Positions 45,507 to 54,290 of a stretch of DNA of 64,000 nucleotides are shown here, one piece after another. The position numbers were made by a program, and so were the translations under genes. Numbering within the stretch: the first letter of the stretch is position 1; the number at the start of each line of letters is the position of its first letter. The DNA is from Cryomorphaceae bacterium (lineage in GTDB: Bacteria; Bacteroidota; Bacteroidia; Flavobacteriales; ECT2AJA-044): contig CP059070.1 of assembly GCA_017798125.1 (NCBI GenBank), forward strand, positions 1,178,001-1,242,000, read 5' to 3'. The notes beneath the pieces were generated by a model that ran no database searches, was not told the DNA's origin, and was given only the letters and a program-made list of their open reading frames with translations.

Positions 45507-46743
45507 ATTCGGAGGAGCATCCATCAAAGACGCTGAAGGCGTTCGGCGAATCGCAGAAATCATAGGTACGTTTGACGACGATGCCTTGGTCATTGTTTCG
45601 GCCATGGGTAAAACCACGAATCTCTTGGAGAAGGTGGTAAAACAGCATTACATCGGGGAAACCGAAAAGTCCTTTGCTCTGCTTGCTGCGTGTAAGGAAA
45701 AGCACGCGGACATTATGAACGAGCTCTTTCCGGCCGATCATCCGGTGCACGATGAGGTCAACAACCTTTTCGTGGAATTGGAGTGGACCGTAGAGGATCC
45801 AGCCCGAGAGGAGTACGATTACAACTACGATCAAATCGTCAGCTATGGTGAGCTCATCAGCTCGCGGATTGTTTCGGCCTACTTGGATGACCAAAACTGG
45901 TCGCACGCCTGGCTGGACGCCCGTGATATCGTCAAAACCGACAATCGACACAGAGATGCTCGAATTGATTGGCCCTTGTGTCAGCAGCAGGCGAGTCGCT
46001 ACATCAAAAGAGGACAGCGCTATTTGAGTCAAGGCTATATTGGGTGTACGAGTGAGAACTTCAATACGACCTTGGGCCGGGAGGGATCGGATTACAGCGC
46101 TGCTATTTTTGCTTACCTCCTAGATGCAAAAGAGGTGTGCATTTGGAAGGACGTTCCTGGACTTATGAACGCCGATCCTAATGAGTTTAAAGAATCCACC
46201 TTGCTGGAAGAAGTCTCATTTGCTGAGGCTATTGAGTTGGCTTTCTTTGGAGCGAAAGTGATTCACCCGAAGACGATTCAGCCACTGAAAGAAAAGAACA
46301 TTCCGTTACGGGTGAAGTCGTTTATCGCGCCGCAGGCGCAGGGCTCCACCATTCAAAGCGGAAGCCGCCAGCATCCCGAGGTTCCGAGCTACATTGTCAA
46401 GCACGATCAAGTCTTGATCAACATTGCGGCGCGGGATTTGAGCTTTATCGCGGAACAACATATGAGCAGCATTTTTGCCGCTTTCGCTCAACATGGTTTT
46501 CGGGTCAATATGATGCAAAATAGTGCGGTGTCGTTCTCGGTAGTGACGGATGACGACGAGCTGAAATTGCCCAAATTGGTCAGTGAACTGGGTGCTCATT
46601 TTGAAGTTCAAGCCCAAGGCGGGTTAAGCCTTTACACAGTCCGGCATTATGCCGACAAATGGAAGCACCTGCTGGACGGCCGCAAGGTCTTGTTGGAGCA
46701 GCGCACTCCTGAAACCCTTCAACTCTTATTGAGCGAAGCATGA
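45493..46743 (+). CDS. Aspartate kinase (monofunctional)
   Basis: First step of the Lys/Met/Thr/Ile pathway. 416 residues from [10 protein letters not shown]; an ATG two codons earlier (45487) is equally possible. The kinase domain has the N-terminal [19 protein letters not shown] and LGREGSDYSAAIFAYLLDAKEVCIWKDVPGLMNADP over residues 188-223. A C-terminal ACT region (LSFIAEQHMSSIFAAFAQHGFRVNMMQNSAVSFSV over residues 316-350) suggests amino-acid feedback control. No homoserine dehydrogenase is fused. It overlaps the next gene by ATGA. Confidence 0.92.
   Translation: MRVHKFGGASIKDAEGVRRIAEIIGTFDDDALVIVSAMGKTTNLLEKVVKQHYIGETEKSFALLAACKEKHADIMNELFPADHPVHDEVNNLFVELEWTVEDPAREEYDYNYDQIVSYGELISSRIVSAYLDDQNWSHAWLDARDIVKTDNRHRDARIDWPLCQQQASRYIKRGQRYLSQGYIGCTSENFNTTLGREGSDYSAAIFAYLLDAKEVCIWKDVPGLMNADPNEFKESTLLEEVSFAEAIELAFFGAKVIHPKTIQPLKEKNIPLRVKSFIAPQAQGSTIQSGSRQHPEVPSYIVKHDQVLINIAARDLSFIAEQHMSSIFAAFAQHGFRVNMMQNSAVSFSVVTDDDELKLPKLVSELGAHFEVQAQGGLSLYTVRHYADKWKHLLDGRKVLLEQRTPETLQLLLSEA
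46327..46339 (+). repeat. ATC-hairpin motif copy 9 (in aspartate kinase gene)
   Basis: ATC-GCGCC-GCA-GGCGC, sense, coding IAPQAQ, the same peptide as copy 5 in an unrelated protein. Confidence 0.75.
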
Positions 46744-48557
46744 GTTTGGTCGATCCAGAAGAGTTCGCGCAGTTTACGCGTCTAAGTCAGCTGGGCTTGC
46801 CGCGCGTTGCAGAGCTCATCATGGAATTGCTCAAACTGGATAAGGTCAACGCTATTTACGATGAATTCAGCGACGCTCCGAGTGCGGTTGAATTTGCCGA
46901 TGCAGTCTTGGAGAAGCTCGGCGTTGAGGTGGAAATCTCCGAGGAGGAACTCAAACGCATCCCCAAGACTGGTCCTTTCATTTCGGTTTCGAATCACCCT
47001 TTTGGCGGCATCGATGGAATTATCCTGATCAAAATATTGGCAGAACGTCGGCCCGATTTCAAGGTCATGGCCAACTTCTTGTTGCAGCGTATTCAGCCTT
47101 TGGCACCTAATTTCATCGGGGTGAATCCCTTTGAAAATGCGCGGGAGGCCAAGAGTAATTTGGGCGGATTACGGGAAGCGATGCAACACCTGCTCGAAGG
47201 GAAGCCCATGGGAATGTTTCCGGCAGGGGAGGTGAGTAGTTATAAGCTGCAGAAAGGATCCGTCACCGATCGGCGTTGGCAGCGACCCGCCCTCAAGATC
47301 ATCCGGAAGGCCAAAGTGCCGGTCATCCCGATTTACTTCAAGGGGAGCAACAGCTTCATGTTTCACTTGCTGGGCATGTTGCATCCCGTTTTGCGGACTG
47401 CGAAACTGCCCTCAGAGGTGGTGGCCAAGAAGAACAAGAAAGTGGTTGTCCGAATTGGGCATGCCATCTCTGTAGATCAACAAGCCCAGTTCGAGAGTGT
47501 GGACCAATATGGTCGATTCTTGAGGATGAAGACCTATGCCTTGGGGAACGCCATGCGCGTGAATCGCTTTTTTCCCAAGGTGCGCCTCGTCCCGAAAAAA
47601 GGGGAGGAGATGAAGCCCGTGGTAGAGCCGTTGCCTTCTTCAGAAGTTCATGAAGAACTGAGCCTACTGCGTGATGAGTTTTTTGAGTTCTCTTTTAGAA
47701 GCTTTGAGCTCTTTTTTATTCCGGGAAATCGGATGCCGAAGCTCTTGCAGGAAATTGGTCGCTTGAGGGAACATACTTTTCGCGCCGTAGGCGAAGGAAC
47801 GGGAAATGAAATAGACGTAGACGAGTTTGATTTGTACTACCGTCATTTGGTGCTGTGGGATAAGGATGCGCAAAAACTCGTGGGTGCGTACCGCGTTGGG
47901 ATGGGAGCAGACATCATGAACCTATATGGCAAGCGCGGATTCTATTTTCAGTCCCTCTTCCGCTTGGATGATCCGGTCTTGCCGATGCTCCGGGAGACCA
48001 TTGAATTGGGTCGCGCCTTTATTGTTGATGAATATCAAATGAAGCCCTATCCACTCTTTCTGTTGTGGAAAGGTCTGACGATTACGGCGCTCAAAAATCC
48101 ACAGTATCGATACTTCATCGGCTGTGTGAGCATCAGCAACAACTTTTCGAAGTACAGCAAGTCCCTCATTATTGAGTTCATCAAGAAGAACTACTACGAC
48201 TACGATATTGCCCAGTATGTGCATCCACGGAAACGCTTTCGGGTTCGCCTGAAAAAGGCCGATCGAATGCTTGTTGATCTCAGCGAAGATGATGTAAACC
48301 GCATCGATAAGCTGGTGGAGGAAATGGACCCCGGCAATATGCGCTTCCCCATCTTGCTCAAAAAGTACATCAAGCAGAATGCGCGCATTGTGGGCTTTAA
48401 CGTCGATCCCAAATTCAACAACGCCTTGGATGGTCTGATGATACTAGACCTGTTGGATACACCGATGGAGACCCTCAATCAGGTCATTGAAGAGATCGGG
48501 GACGAAAAGATTATTGAGGCTTTTGTTCAGCGAAAGAAAGAGGAAGGAAAAGACTAG
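46740..48557 (+). CDS. OlsF-like fused aminolipid acyltransferase
   Basis: 605 residues with two acyltransferase halves. N-terminal PlsC/LPLAT-like O-acyltransferase: SNHPFGGIDGIILIKIL with the catalytic His-Asp pair (about residues 82-90) and MGMFPAGEVSSYK. C-terminal GNAT-like hemolysin/OlsB-type N-acyltransferase: RMPKLLQEIGRLREHTFRAVGEGTG over residues 328-352, DEFDLYYRHLVLWDKDAQKLVGAYRVG, IELGRAFIVDEYQ. This order matches bifunctional OlsF, which makes ornithine lipids from an amino acid and two acyl chains; glycine lipids are an alternative in Bacteroidetes. It overlaps the aspartate kinase gene by 4 bp and shares the palindrome CTAG as stop with the convergent dehydrogenase gene. Confidence 0.85.
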   Translation: MSLVDPEEFAQFTRLSQLGLPRVAELIMELLKLDKVNAIYDEFSDAPSAVEFADAVLEKLGVEVEISEEELKRIPKTGPFISVSNHPFGGIDGIILIKILAERRPDFKVMANFLLQRIQPLAPNFIGVNPFENAREAKSNLGGLREAMQHLLEGKPMGMFPAGEVSSYKLQKGSVTDRRWQRPALKIIRKAKVPVIPIYFKGSNSFMFHLLGMLHPVLRTAKLPSEVVAKKNKKVVVRIGHAISVDQQAQFESVDQYGRFLRMKTYALGNAMRVNRFFPKVRLVPKKGEEMKPVVEPLPSSEVHEELSLLRDEFFEFSFRSFELFFIPGNRMPKLLQEIGRLREHTFRAVGEGTGNEIDVDEFDLYYRHLVLWDKDAQKLVGAYRVGMGADIMNLYGKRGFYFQSLFRLDDPVLPMLRETIELGRAFIVDEYQMKPYPLFLLWKGLTITALKNPQYRYFIGCVSISNNFSKYSKSLIIEFIKKNYYDYDIAQYVHPRKRFRVRLKKADRMLVDLSEDDVNRIDKLVEEMDPGNMRFPILLKKYIKQNARIVGFNVDPKFNNALDGLMILDLLDTPMETLNQVIEEIGDEKIIEAFVQRKKEEGKD

Positions 48558-49513
48558 TGCCCTAAGGCGGCTACCTTTTCCACAATCACCTCGGCCAGTC
48601 GGCGATGACTTTCGTGGGTCCATCCGGCCACATGTGGGCTCAGGATGACCCGATCATCTTCAAGGAGCTCTTGCAGATCCTTCGGCACCGATGCCCGATC
48701 AAAGAGATTCGAAAAGCTGCTGCTTTCGTACTCGAGTACGTCCAAACACGCGCCCAAAACCTTGCCGCTGCGCAGTCCGCCAATCAGTGCTGCTGTATCT
48801 ACGTTTTTTCCTCGCGCCGTGTTGACCAAGAAAAAAGGGCGGGCGCATTTTTCAATGAAGGTATCGTCTATGTAGTGGTGCGTTTCTTCGCTTTGGGGTA
48901 GATGCAAACTGATGATATCGGCTTCTTCTTGAAGCTGTTCTAGGCTCGATTCTCTGATGTGCGCTCCGTGTTCCTGCGGAACGAAATGCGTCTTGTATTT
49001 GTCGTGAGCCAGGACTTCTACTCCTAGGCTCGCCAATCTTTGCGCAAACCAAGAGCCCATATACCCGTATCCAATAATACCCACCGTTTTTCCCGCGAGC
49101 TCAAGCCCTCGATTGGCCTCTCTCTTCCACAAGCCATGACGAACTTCTGCATCTGCTTTGCGCAAGTTGTTAAACAGGGAGAGCAGCATCCCTAAGGCGT
49201 GCTCGGCTACAGCATTGCGATTGCCTTCCGGGGCATTCAAACAAGCGACTCCTTGAGATTCGGCAAAAGAAACGTCAATGTTCTCCATGCCGGCGCCGAC
49301 TCGTCCAATCCAGCGGAGTTGGGTAGCCGCCTCCAGTAGCTTTTGATCTATAGTAATGCGCGAGCGTATGACAAGCCCATCGTATTCGGGAACGCGATCG
49401 AGTACCTCTTGATAGCTCAATTCATATCCTGGTTCGCAGGTATATCCCAATTGGTTCAAGCCCGCTACAAGCGCGTCGTGATTGTGGTCGATGAGCAGGA
49501 CACGGCCCGCCAT
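48554..49513 (-). CDS. D-isomer-specific 2-hydroxyacid dehydrogenase
   Basis: 319 residues, NAD-dependent. Substrate domain halves flank a Rossmann domain with KTVGIIGYGYMGSWFAQRLASLGVEVLAHDKYK over residues 140-172. The active site has Arg in VNTARGKNVD, Glu in DVLEYES and His in LSPHVAGWT. It is closest in layout to short D-3-phosphoglycerate dehydrogenases without an ACT domain, so a serine-pathway role is possible but unproven. It is the last gene of the serS operon, sharing TAATG with the mgtE stop. Confidence 0.88.
   Translation of the reverse strand: MAGRVLLIDHNHDALVAGLNQLGYTCEPGYELSYQEVLDRVPEYDGLVIRSRITIDQKLLEAATQLRWIGRVGAGMENIDVSFAESQGVACLNAPEGNRNAVAEHALGMLLSLFNNLRKADAEVRHGLWKREANRGLELAGKTVGIIGYGYMGSWFAQRLASLGVEVLAHDKYKTHFVPQEHGAHIRESSLEQLQEEADIISLHLPQSEETHHYIDDTFIEKCARPFFLVNTARGKNVDTAALIGGLRSGKVLGACLDVLEYESSSFSNLFDRASVPKDLQELLEDDRVILSPHVAGWTHESHRRLAEVIVEKVAALGH
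48970..48982 (-). repeat. ATC-hairpin motif copy 10 (variant with TTC flank)
   Basis: Minus strand TTC-GTTCC-GCA-GGAAC, sense in the dehydrogenase gene. The AT-rich paired arms show that the stem sequence itself is not conserved. Confidence 0.65.
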
Positions 49514-50856
49514 TAGAAGCCGAGGATTATTTTACCGATACCGAAGTAGATGCACAACCCAATCACATCGTTGGTGGTCGTGATAAAGGGTCCGGTAGCC
49601 AAGGCCGGATCGATGTTGTATTTATCCAAGGCCAAGGGTACAAAAGTCCCGAACAGTGCGGCGAAGATGATGACGGCGAAAAGGGCGATGCTGACGGTTG
49701 TGGCCAACATGATTTCCCAGCCGAGCAATTGGCTGATGCCGAATACAAGGACGGAAATGATGGCTCCGTTTAACAATCCAACGCCCAGCTCTTTGGCTAG
49801 TTTGTTTCCGATGGTACCTCGTTTAATGCTTTCATTGGCCAGTGATTGAACAATGATCGCTGCTGATTGGACGCCTACATTACCACCCATCGCGGCAATA
49901 AGGGGGATAAATAACCCCATGGTTCCATTTTCTTCTAGTGAGAAAAGGTCGAGCATTTGAGCAGCGACGACTCCACCGAACATCCCAACCAGGAGCCAAG
50001 GCAACCGTGCTCGAGTTAATCGAAACAGGTCATCGCTTTGCTCTACGCTTTCCGAGATACCGGAGGCCATTTGATAATCGCGTTCCGCTTCTTCCTTCAT
50101 GACGTCCAGAACGTCATCTACGGTGATTCGACCCAAGAGTCGTCCAAGGTCATCCACAACGGGCAAGACAACGAGATCGTATTTTTGCATAATGCCGGCC
50201 ACTTCTTCATCGTCGGTCGTGGCTTTTACGGAAATAACCGTGGGGTTGAAGATCTCTTTGACCTTGGTTTTTGTGCTATTGGTCAATAGTTTTTTGAGCG
50301 AGAGCGTTCCTTTCAGGCGATCGTCGTCATCTACCACGTAGACGGTGTGGACTTCTTCGACATCCTCAGCCTGACGTCTCATTTCTCGAACGCAGGTCAT
50401 CACCGACCAATTCTCGTTGACCTTGATAAGCTCCTTAGCCATAAGACCACCGGCCGTGTCTTCTTCATAGGCCAGCAGGTCGACAATGGTCTTGGCTTGC
50501 TCAATGTCTTCGATCTCCTCGATCACCTTTTCCTTGACGTCTTCGTCAAGTTCAGCTACGAAATCGGCTGCATCATCGGAATCCAGATTGAAGAGGATCT
50601 CGTTGGCGATTACGTCAGGGCTGAGAAGGGAAACTGCGCGCTCGCGCGTCTCTTCCTCCAGCTCCATCAGAATATCTGCGGACTTTTCCTCGTCAAAAAG
50701 TTGGTAGAATTGTGCGGCCTGATCTTCGTTGAGCTCCTCCATGATTTCCGCTGCATCTGCGGGGTGGAGGGTTTCAAACTCCGCAACGAGCTCGGCGGTA
50801 TTCCCCGTGGCTAGGCGCTCTTGAATGTGCTCAATGTATTCCTTAGTCAGTTCCAC
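49513..50856 (-). CDS. mgtE: Magnesium transporter MgtE
   Basis: 447 residues: an N-terminal superhelical MgtE_N domain (ETLHPADAAEIMEELNEDQAAQFYQLFDEEKSADILMEL over residues 27-66), two CBS domains (about 140-260; LPVVDDLGRLLGRITVDDVLDVMKEEAERD over residues 231-260) and five C-terminal helices with the pore-helix pattern LFIPLIAAMGGNVGVQSAAIIVQSLA over residues 316-341. A Mg-gated channel of the inner membrane. It overlaps ksgA by 14 bp. Confidence 0.95.
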   Translation of the reverse strand: MELTKEYIEHIQERLATGNTAELVAEFETLHPADAAEIMEELNEDQAAQFYQLFDEEKSADILMELEEETRERAVSLLSPDVIANEILFNLDSDDAADFVAELDEDVKEKVIEEIEDIEQAKTIVDLLAYEEDTAGGLMAKELIKVNENWSVMTCVREMRRQAEDVEEVHTVYVVDDDDRLKGTLSLKKLLTNSTKTKVKEIFNPTVISVKATTDDEEVAGIMQKYDLVVLPVVDDLGRLLGRITVDDVLDVMKEEAERDYQMASGISESVEQSDDLFRLTRARLPWLLVGMFGGVVAAQMLDLFSLEENGTMGLFIPLIAAMGGNVGVQSAAIIVQSLANESIKRGTIGNKLAKELGVGLLNGAIISVLVFGISQLLGWEIMLATTVSIALFAVIIFAALFGTFVPLALDKYNIDPALATGPFITTTNDVIGLCIYFGIGKIILGF

Positions 50857-51625
50857 GGGATGCCTCTTGAAGCTGTTGCGTAAGTTCGATGAATTGCGCT
50901 ACGGAAAGCTGTTCTGCGCGCTGATTCAGCACTTCCAGCTCTTTCGTAGGCCCGTCGAAAATAAGACTTTTCAAGGCATTTCTCAATGTTTTGCGCCGCT
51001 GGTTGAAGGCCATCTTGACCACGGACTTGAATAGGGATTCGTCGCAATCGAGCTTTTCCACATCGTTTCGGACCAGTCTAATGACCCCGCTATTCACCTT
51101 TGGGGGAGGGTTGAATGCTCCCGGTTTGACGGTAAATAGGTAGTCGATATCGTAGAAGGCCTGCAGAAGGACACTCAAGATACCATAGGTTTTACTCCCG
51201 GGCCCGGCTGCTACGCGTTCGGCAACTTCTTTTTGGAACATACCCACTACTTCGGGTACGTGGTTGCGCTGCTCGTATACTCGAAAAAGGATTTGAGAGC
51301 TGATGTTGTACGGGAAATTGCCGATGATGCCGCAGGGTACAGGCACGCTGGACGCGAGGTCTACCCTTAGGAAATTACCGAGGTAATGATCCCGAGGAAA
51401 CTTCAGGTACTGGGCCTGTAAAAACTCGATGGATTCGGTATCGACCTCGCTGAGGTACAAGTCGATGTCTTCACGTTCCATGAGAAACTGGGTGAGTACC
51501 CCTGTACCCGGACCGATTTCCAGGACGGTGGAGTAGTCATCGGCCCGTAGGGCCATAGCAATCTTACGCGCCGTTTCAGGTTCCTTCAGGAAATGCTGTC
51601 CCAGATGTTTCTTTGCGCGAACCAA
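50843..51625 (-). CDS. rsmA: 16S rRNA dimethyladenosine transferase
   Basis: KsgA/RsmA dimethylates A1518 and A1519 in small-subunit assembly. 260 residues: KKHLGQHFLKEPETARKIA at the start, SAM motif VLEIGPGTGVLTQFL, and catalytic motif IGNFPYNISSQILF (NFPY in place of the common NLPY). C-terminal helical domain FNQRRKTLRNALKSL. Starts directly after the DUF4286 stop. Confidence 0.95.
   Translation of the reverse strand: MVRAKKHLGQHFLKEPETARKIAMALRADDYSTVLEIGPGTGVLTQFLMEREDIDLYLSEVDTESIEFLQAQYLKFPRDHYLGNFLRVDLASSVPVPCGIIGNFPYNISSQILFRVYEQRNHVPEVVGMFQKEVAERVAAGPGSKTYGILSVLLQAFYDIDYLFTVKPGAFNPPPKVNSGVIRLVRNDVEKLDCDESLFKSVVKMAFNQRRKTLRNALKSLIFDGPTKELEVLNQRAEQLSVAQFIELTQQLQEASRGTD
51542..51554 (+). 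repeat. ATC-hairpin motif copy 11 (in rsmA)
   Basis: ATC-GGCCC-GTA-GGGCC, antisense in rsmA; another compensated arm change. Confidence 0.75.
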
Positions 51626-51937
51626 TTACTTGTAGAGTTCTTGGATCTCGAGGAGGGTTCTGAAGGCCACGACTTTGTCTCCATAGCGGTCCAGCGTTTT
51701 TTGGCGGAGTCCGGGTCCTTCGTGCTGCTGGTATTGCTGGATGGCAATCATGTGGGGGGCCGTGTACTGAATGCTGTAGGTGGTCCCGCTTTCCTCCTGA
51801 ACAAGGACTTTGGTGAAGCGCGCCTCCATAAAGTGGCCGGTGGCCATGACTTCAGGGATGTGCACTTCTCTCATCCATTGAAGCCAGTCTTCGTGGATGG
51901 AGTCGTCTACGTTGAGGGTTACGTTGTAAATGATCAT
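51626..51937 (-). CDS. DUF4286 family protein
   Basis: 103 residues beginning MIIYNVTLNVDDSIHEDWLQWM, with HIPEVMATGHFMEARFTKVL and TYSIQYTA. It has the ferredoxin-like/dimeric barrel pattern of DUF4286, a small cytoplasmic family frequent in Bacteroidetes next to ksgA. Function unknown. It overlaps the TPR gene by 4 bp. Confidence 0.88.
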   Translation of the reverse strand: MIIYNVTLNVDDSIHEDWLQWMREVHIPEVMATGHFMEARFTKVLVQEESGTTYSIQYTAPHMIAIQQYQQHEGPGLRQKTLDRYGDKVVAFRTLLEIQELYK

Positions 51938-53751
51938 AGGTCTTGATTATCGCCCCGCATTTCGCGGTAGCGTTTTCGGGCTTGGACGGTATAGCTGCTG
52001 CCGGGGTATTTGGTTAGCATGTCCCCGTACAATTCAAACGCTTTGTCTGGGTCGTTCAGCTGCACATCGTAAAGGCGTGCGAGGTTGTAGTAAGCATCAT
52101 CGCCGAGTAAGTCAAAGCTGTAGCTGTCCACAATCTTCTGATAAGCCTCGGCAGCGGCCTCCCAATTTCGGAGCTCGTAGTAGATTTGAGCTCGCTTGTA
52201 AATGACTTCGTCAATGAGGGGATGTCCGCCGAAAGAGGTTTCAAGGTAGGTCAGTACGTTCAGAGCCATTTCATACTGCTGCTGATAGGCCAATAGCTCG
52301 GCCCGCGCGTAGGTTTCAAGGGCTTCGCTGGTCGTGTCCAAATTGAGGTTGTCTGAGATCAAGAGCGATAAATTCATAGCGTCGTTGGCGATCAGCTTCG
52401 AAGTACTGGCCTTCAACACATCGAGCTGCGCTTGTGCCCACTGGAAGTCGCCTTGATAGTAGCTGATCCGCGCACGACGGAACTTGGCTTCTTGTCCAAT
52501 AATGTCCTCTTTGAAGTCTTTTTCGACCTGCCCGTAAAGTAGAATGGCATCCCATTCTTGATTCTTCAGCAATAGGATGTCCGCAAGCTCCAGTTTCACC
52601 TCGGCAATATCAAACGGCCGGGCGTTGGTATATTCTAAGGCTTCTTCTAAGATGCTCTGTGCTCCATCTACGTTCTTCAGAAAGAAGGCCTCAAGGTGGG
52701 CGAGGTCTCGGAGCAGAGCTACGGTGTATTCACTTGCGCCAAATTCCTCGATCGTTGAGGTATAGGCCGCTTTGAGTTCAAGAACGTCCTCCTCAGTGTA
52801 TTGGTTGTCTTGGTCCAATCGCGTTTGATAGACCCGGAGCAAGCCGATTTGAGCTACCTCATAAAATGGGCCGTCTTCACCCACGTCTTCGACAATGTAG
52901 AGGTAACAATCAATGGCCTCGTCATAGGCTCCATTAGTTTCGCAGACTTGAGCTAGTTGATACACTTCCGACTGGTTGCCTTTGAGTCGTTTGTCGAGGG
53001 CTATTCCTTGCCGAGCGGCGCTGCCGAAGTTCTTTTCTTGTACGTAAACCCAGGAAAGCAGATCACTGTACTCCGGTTGTCCCGTTTGTTGAATTTTTTG
53101 AATCAGAGCCTCTTTGAGCATGATGTTGTTTTCATTCTCGGGATCGTCAGAGACGCTTCTACTCAGCATATTTCGAACGGAGCTGAGGTAATTTGGGTTT
53201 TCATCAATCATGTTGAGGTACTCCCCGTACATCAAGTCAATCCTTCCCATGGCAGAATAGATGTCGGCAATTTGATAGTGCAAATTGGACTTGGGATTGT
53301 TGGCTTGGGCGATGCGGTACATGGCTAAAGCTTCTTCAAATCGTCGGAGGTCCTTGTATCGTTGGGCAATGGACAATGCCTGGTTCGGCCTATCCTTGAC
53401 GCCTTTTTCGATTTCTGCCCAAACCTTGTCCGCTTTTTTCTGGTCGCCGCTGGCCTCCAGTGCAACCGCCTGATCTACATTAAATCGAAGCTGATTGGCT
53501 CGTTTCGCAAATTCTTTAGCCAGTTTGGCAGCTTCATTAAATTCTTCACGAGCCATGTAGACGCCATACAACGACTGATAGGTGTTTCCATTTTTCTGAA
53601 TGGAATAGGCTTCTTCAAAGAGGGTTTGCGCTTTGGCATAGTCGCCCAACTCTAGGTATTGCTCACCAAGGGACCGCTTTTCCTTCCAGCCTTGTCCCAG
53701 AGCAACTTGGGAAATCCCAAGGAAGAGTACGATGTAAAAGAGTCTTTTCAT
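51934..53751 (-). CDS. Periplasmic tetratricopeptide-repeat protein
   Basis: 605 residues: a signal peptide (MKRLFYIVLFLGISQVALGQ) and TPR repeats along the whole length, e.g. LGDYAKAQTLFEEAYSIQKNG, FEEALAMYRIAQANNPKSNLHYQIADIYSAMG over residues 139-170, and near the end NWEAAAEAYQKIVDSYSFDLLGDDAYYNLARLYDVQ over residues 535-570. It resembles flavobacterial proteins in the serS-ksgA operon; likely a protein-interaction scaffold. 4-bp overlaps on both sides. Confidence 0.88.
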   Translation of the reverse strand: MKRLFYIVLFLGISQVALGQGWKEKRSLGEQYLELGDYAKAQTLFEEAYSIQKNGNTYQSLYGVYMAREEFNEAAKLAKEFAKRANQLRFNVDQAVALEASGDQKKADKVWAEIEKGVKDRPNQALSIAQRYKDLRRFEEALAMYRIAQANNPKSNLHYQIADIYSAMGRIDLMYGEYLNMIDENPNYLSSVRNMLSRSVSDDPENENNIMLKEALIQKIQQTGQPEYSDLLSWVYVQEKNFGSAARQGIALDKRLKGNQSEVYQLAQVCETNGAYDEAIDCYLYIVEDVGEDGPFYEVAQIGLLRVYQTRLDQDNQYTEEDVLELKAAYTSTIEEFGASEYTVALLRDLAHLEAFFLKNVDGAQSILEEALEYTNARPFDIAEVKLELADILLLKNQEWDAILLYGQVEKDFKEDIIGQEAKFRRARISYYQGDFQWAQAQLDVLKASTSKLIANDAMNLSLLISDNLNLDTTSEALETYARAELLAYQQQYEMALNVLTYLETSFGGHPLIDEVIYKRAQIYYELRNWEAAAEAYQKIVDSYSFDLLGDDAYYNLARLYDVQLNDPDKAFELYGDMLTKYPGSSYTVQARKRYREMRGDNQDL

Positions 53752-54290
53752 ATGCGTTCTTCAACCTGCGGTTGGATGTGATAATAACGTCTCAGGGCAA
53801 CTTCGAGTATATACCTCAGCGTATCGGCCCGTTCCAGCATTTCCTGAATATGGGCTTCTTCTGCATCGAGGAATTCGTCAACCTCGGCTGGTTTAATTTT
53901 TCCTTGCCCAACGTCCGCCTGGAGACCGCTCAGCTGACGTTTTGAATAGTCAATTTGTTCGTTGAGCTGTCCGAGTTGAGCAGGGAGTTGTTGAAGCTCC
54001 TGATGACTACGTTGATACAAGGGCAAAACCTCGACCAAGAAGAGGGTGTCCGTGGTGTCCGTGTACGCTGCTCTCAAAGCCTCTAGACTAGTGCCCATAC
54101 GGCCGACAATCCATTGAAGGCTGTCAATGGGTACCGTTTCAATAGAACCTTCCAAGAAGTACAGCGTCGAATCCAATTCAATGTGCCGAGCACTTTGCTC
54201 TTCGGTGAAGGTAAATTGACACGACGTCCAGGCCATCGCGCTGATTGTCGCGAGTAAAAGGGACCAAAGGAAACGTCGAACACTAGGCAT
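53748..54290 (-). CDS. Hypothetical coiled-coil lipoprotein
   Basis: 180 residues. A signal with lipobox (ATISAMAWTSC, Cys at about 24) is followed by an acidic, helix-rich body with heptad-like stretches (LQQLPAQLGQLNEQIDYSKRQLSGLQADVGQ over residues 97-128). No family recognised. It lies between serS and the TPR gene with 1- and 4-bp overlaps, so it may act with the TPR protein in the periplasm. Confidence 0.8.
   Translation of the reverse strand: MPSVRRFLWSLLLATISAMAWTSCQFTFTEEQSARHIELDSTLYFLEGSIETVPIDSLQWIVGRMGTSLEALRAAYTDTTDTLFLVEVLPLYQRSHQELQQLPAQLGQLNEQIDYSKRQLSGLQADVGQGKIKPAEVDEFLDAEEAHIQEMLERADTLRYILEVALRRYYHIQPQVEERI
53762..53774 (-). repeat. ATC-hairpin motif copy 12
   Basis: Minus strand ATC-CAACC-GCA-GGTTG, near the 3' end of the lipoprotein gene, sense. 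It is the only perfect copy whose arm starts with C after ATC. Confidence 0.65.
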
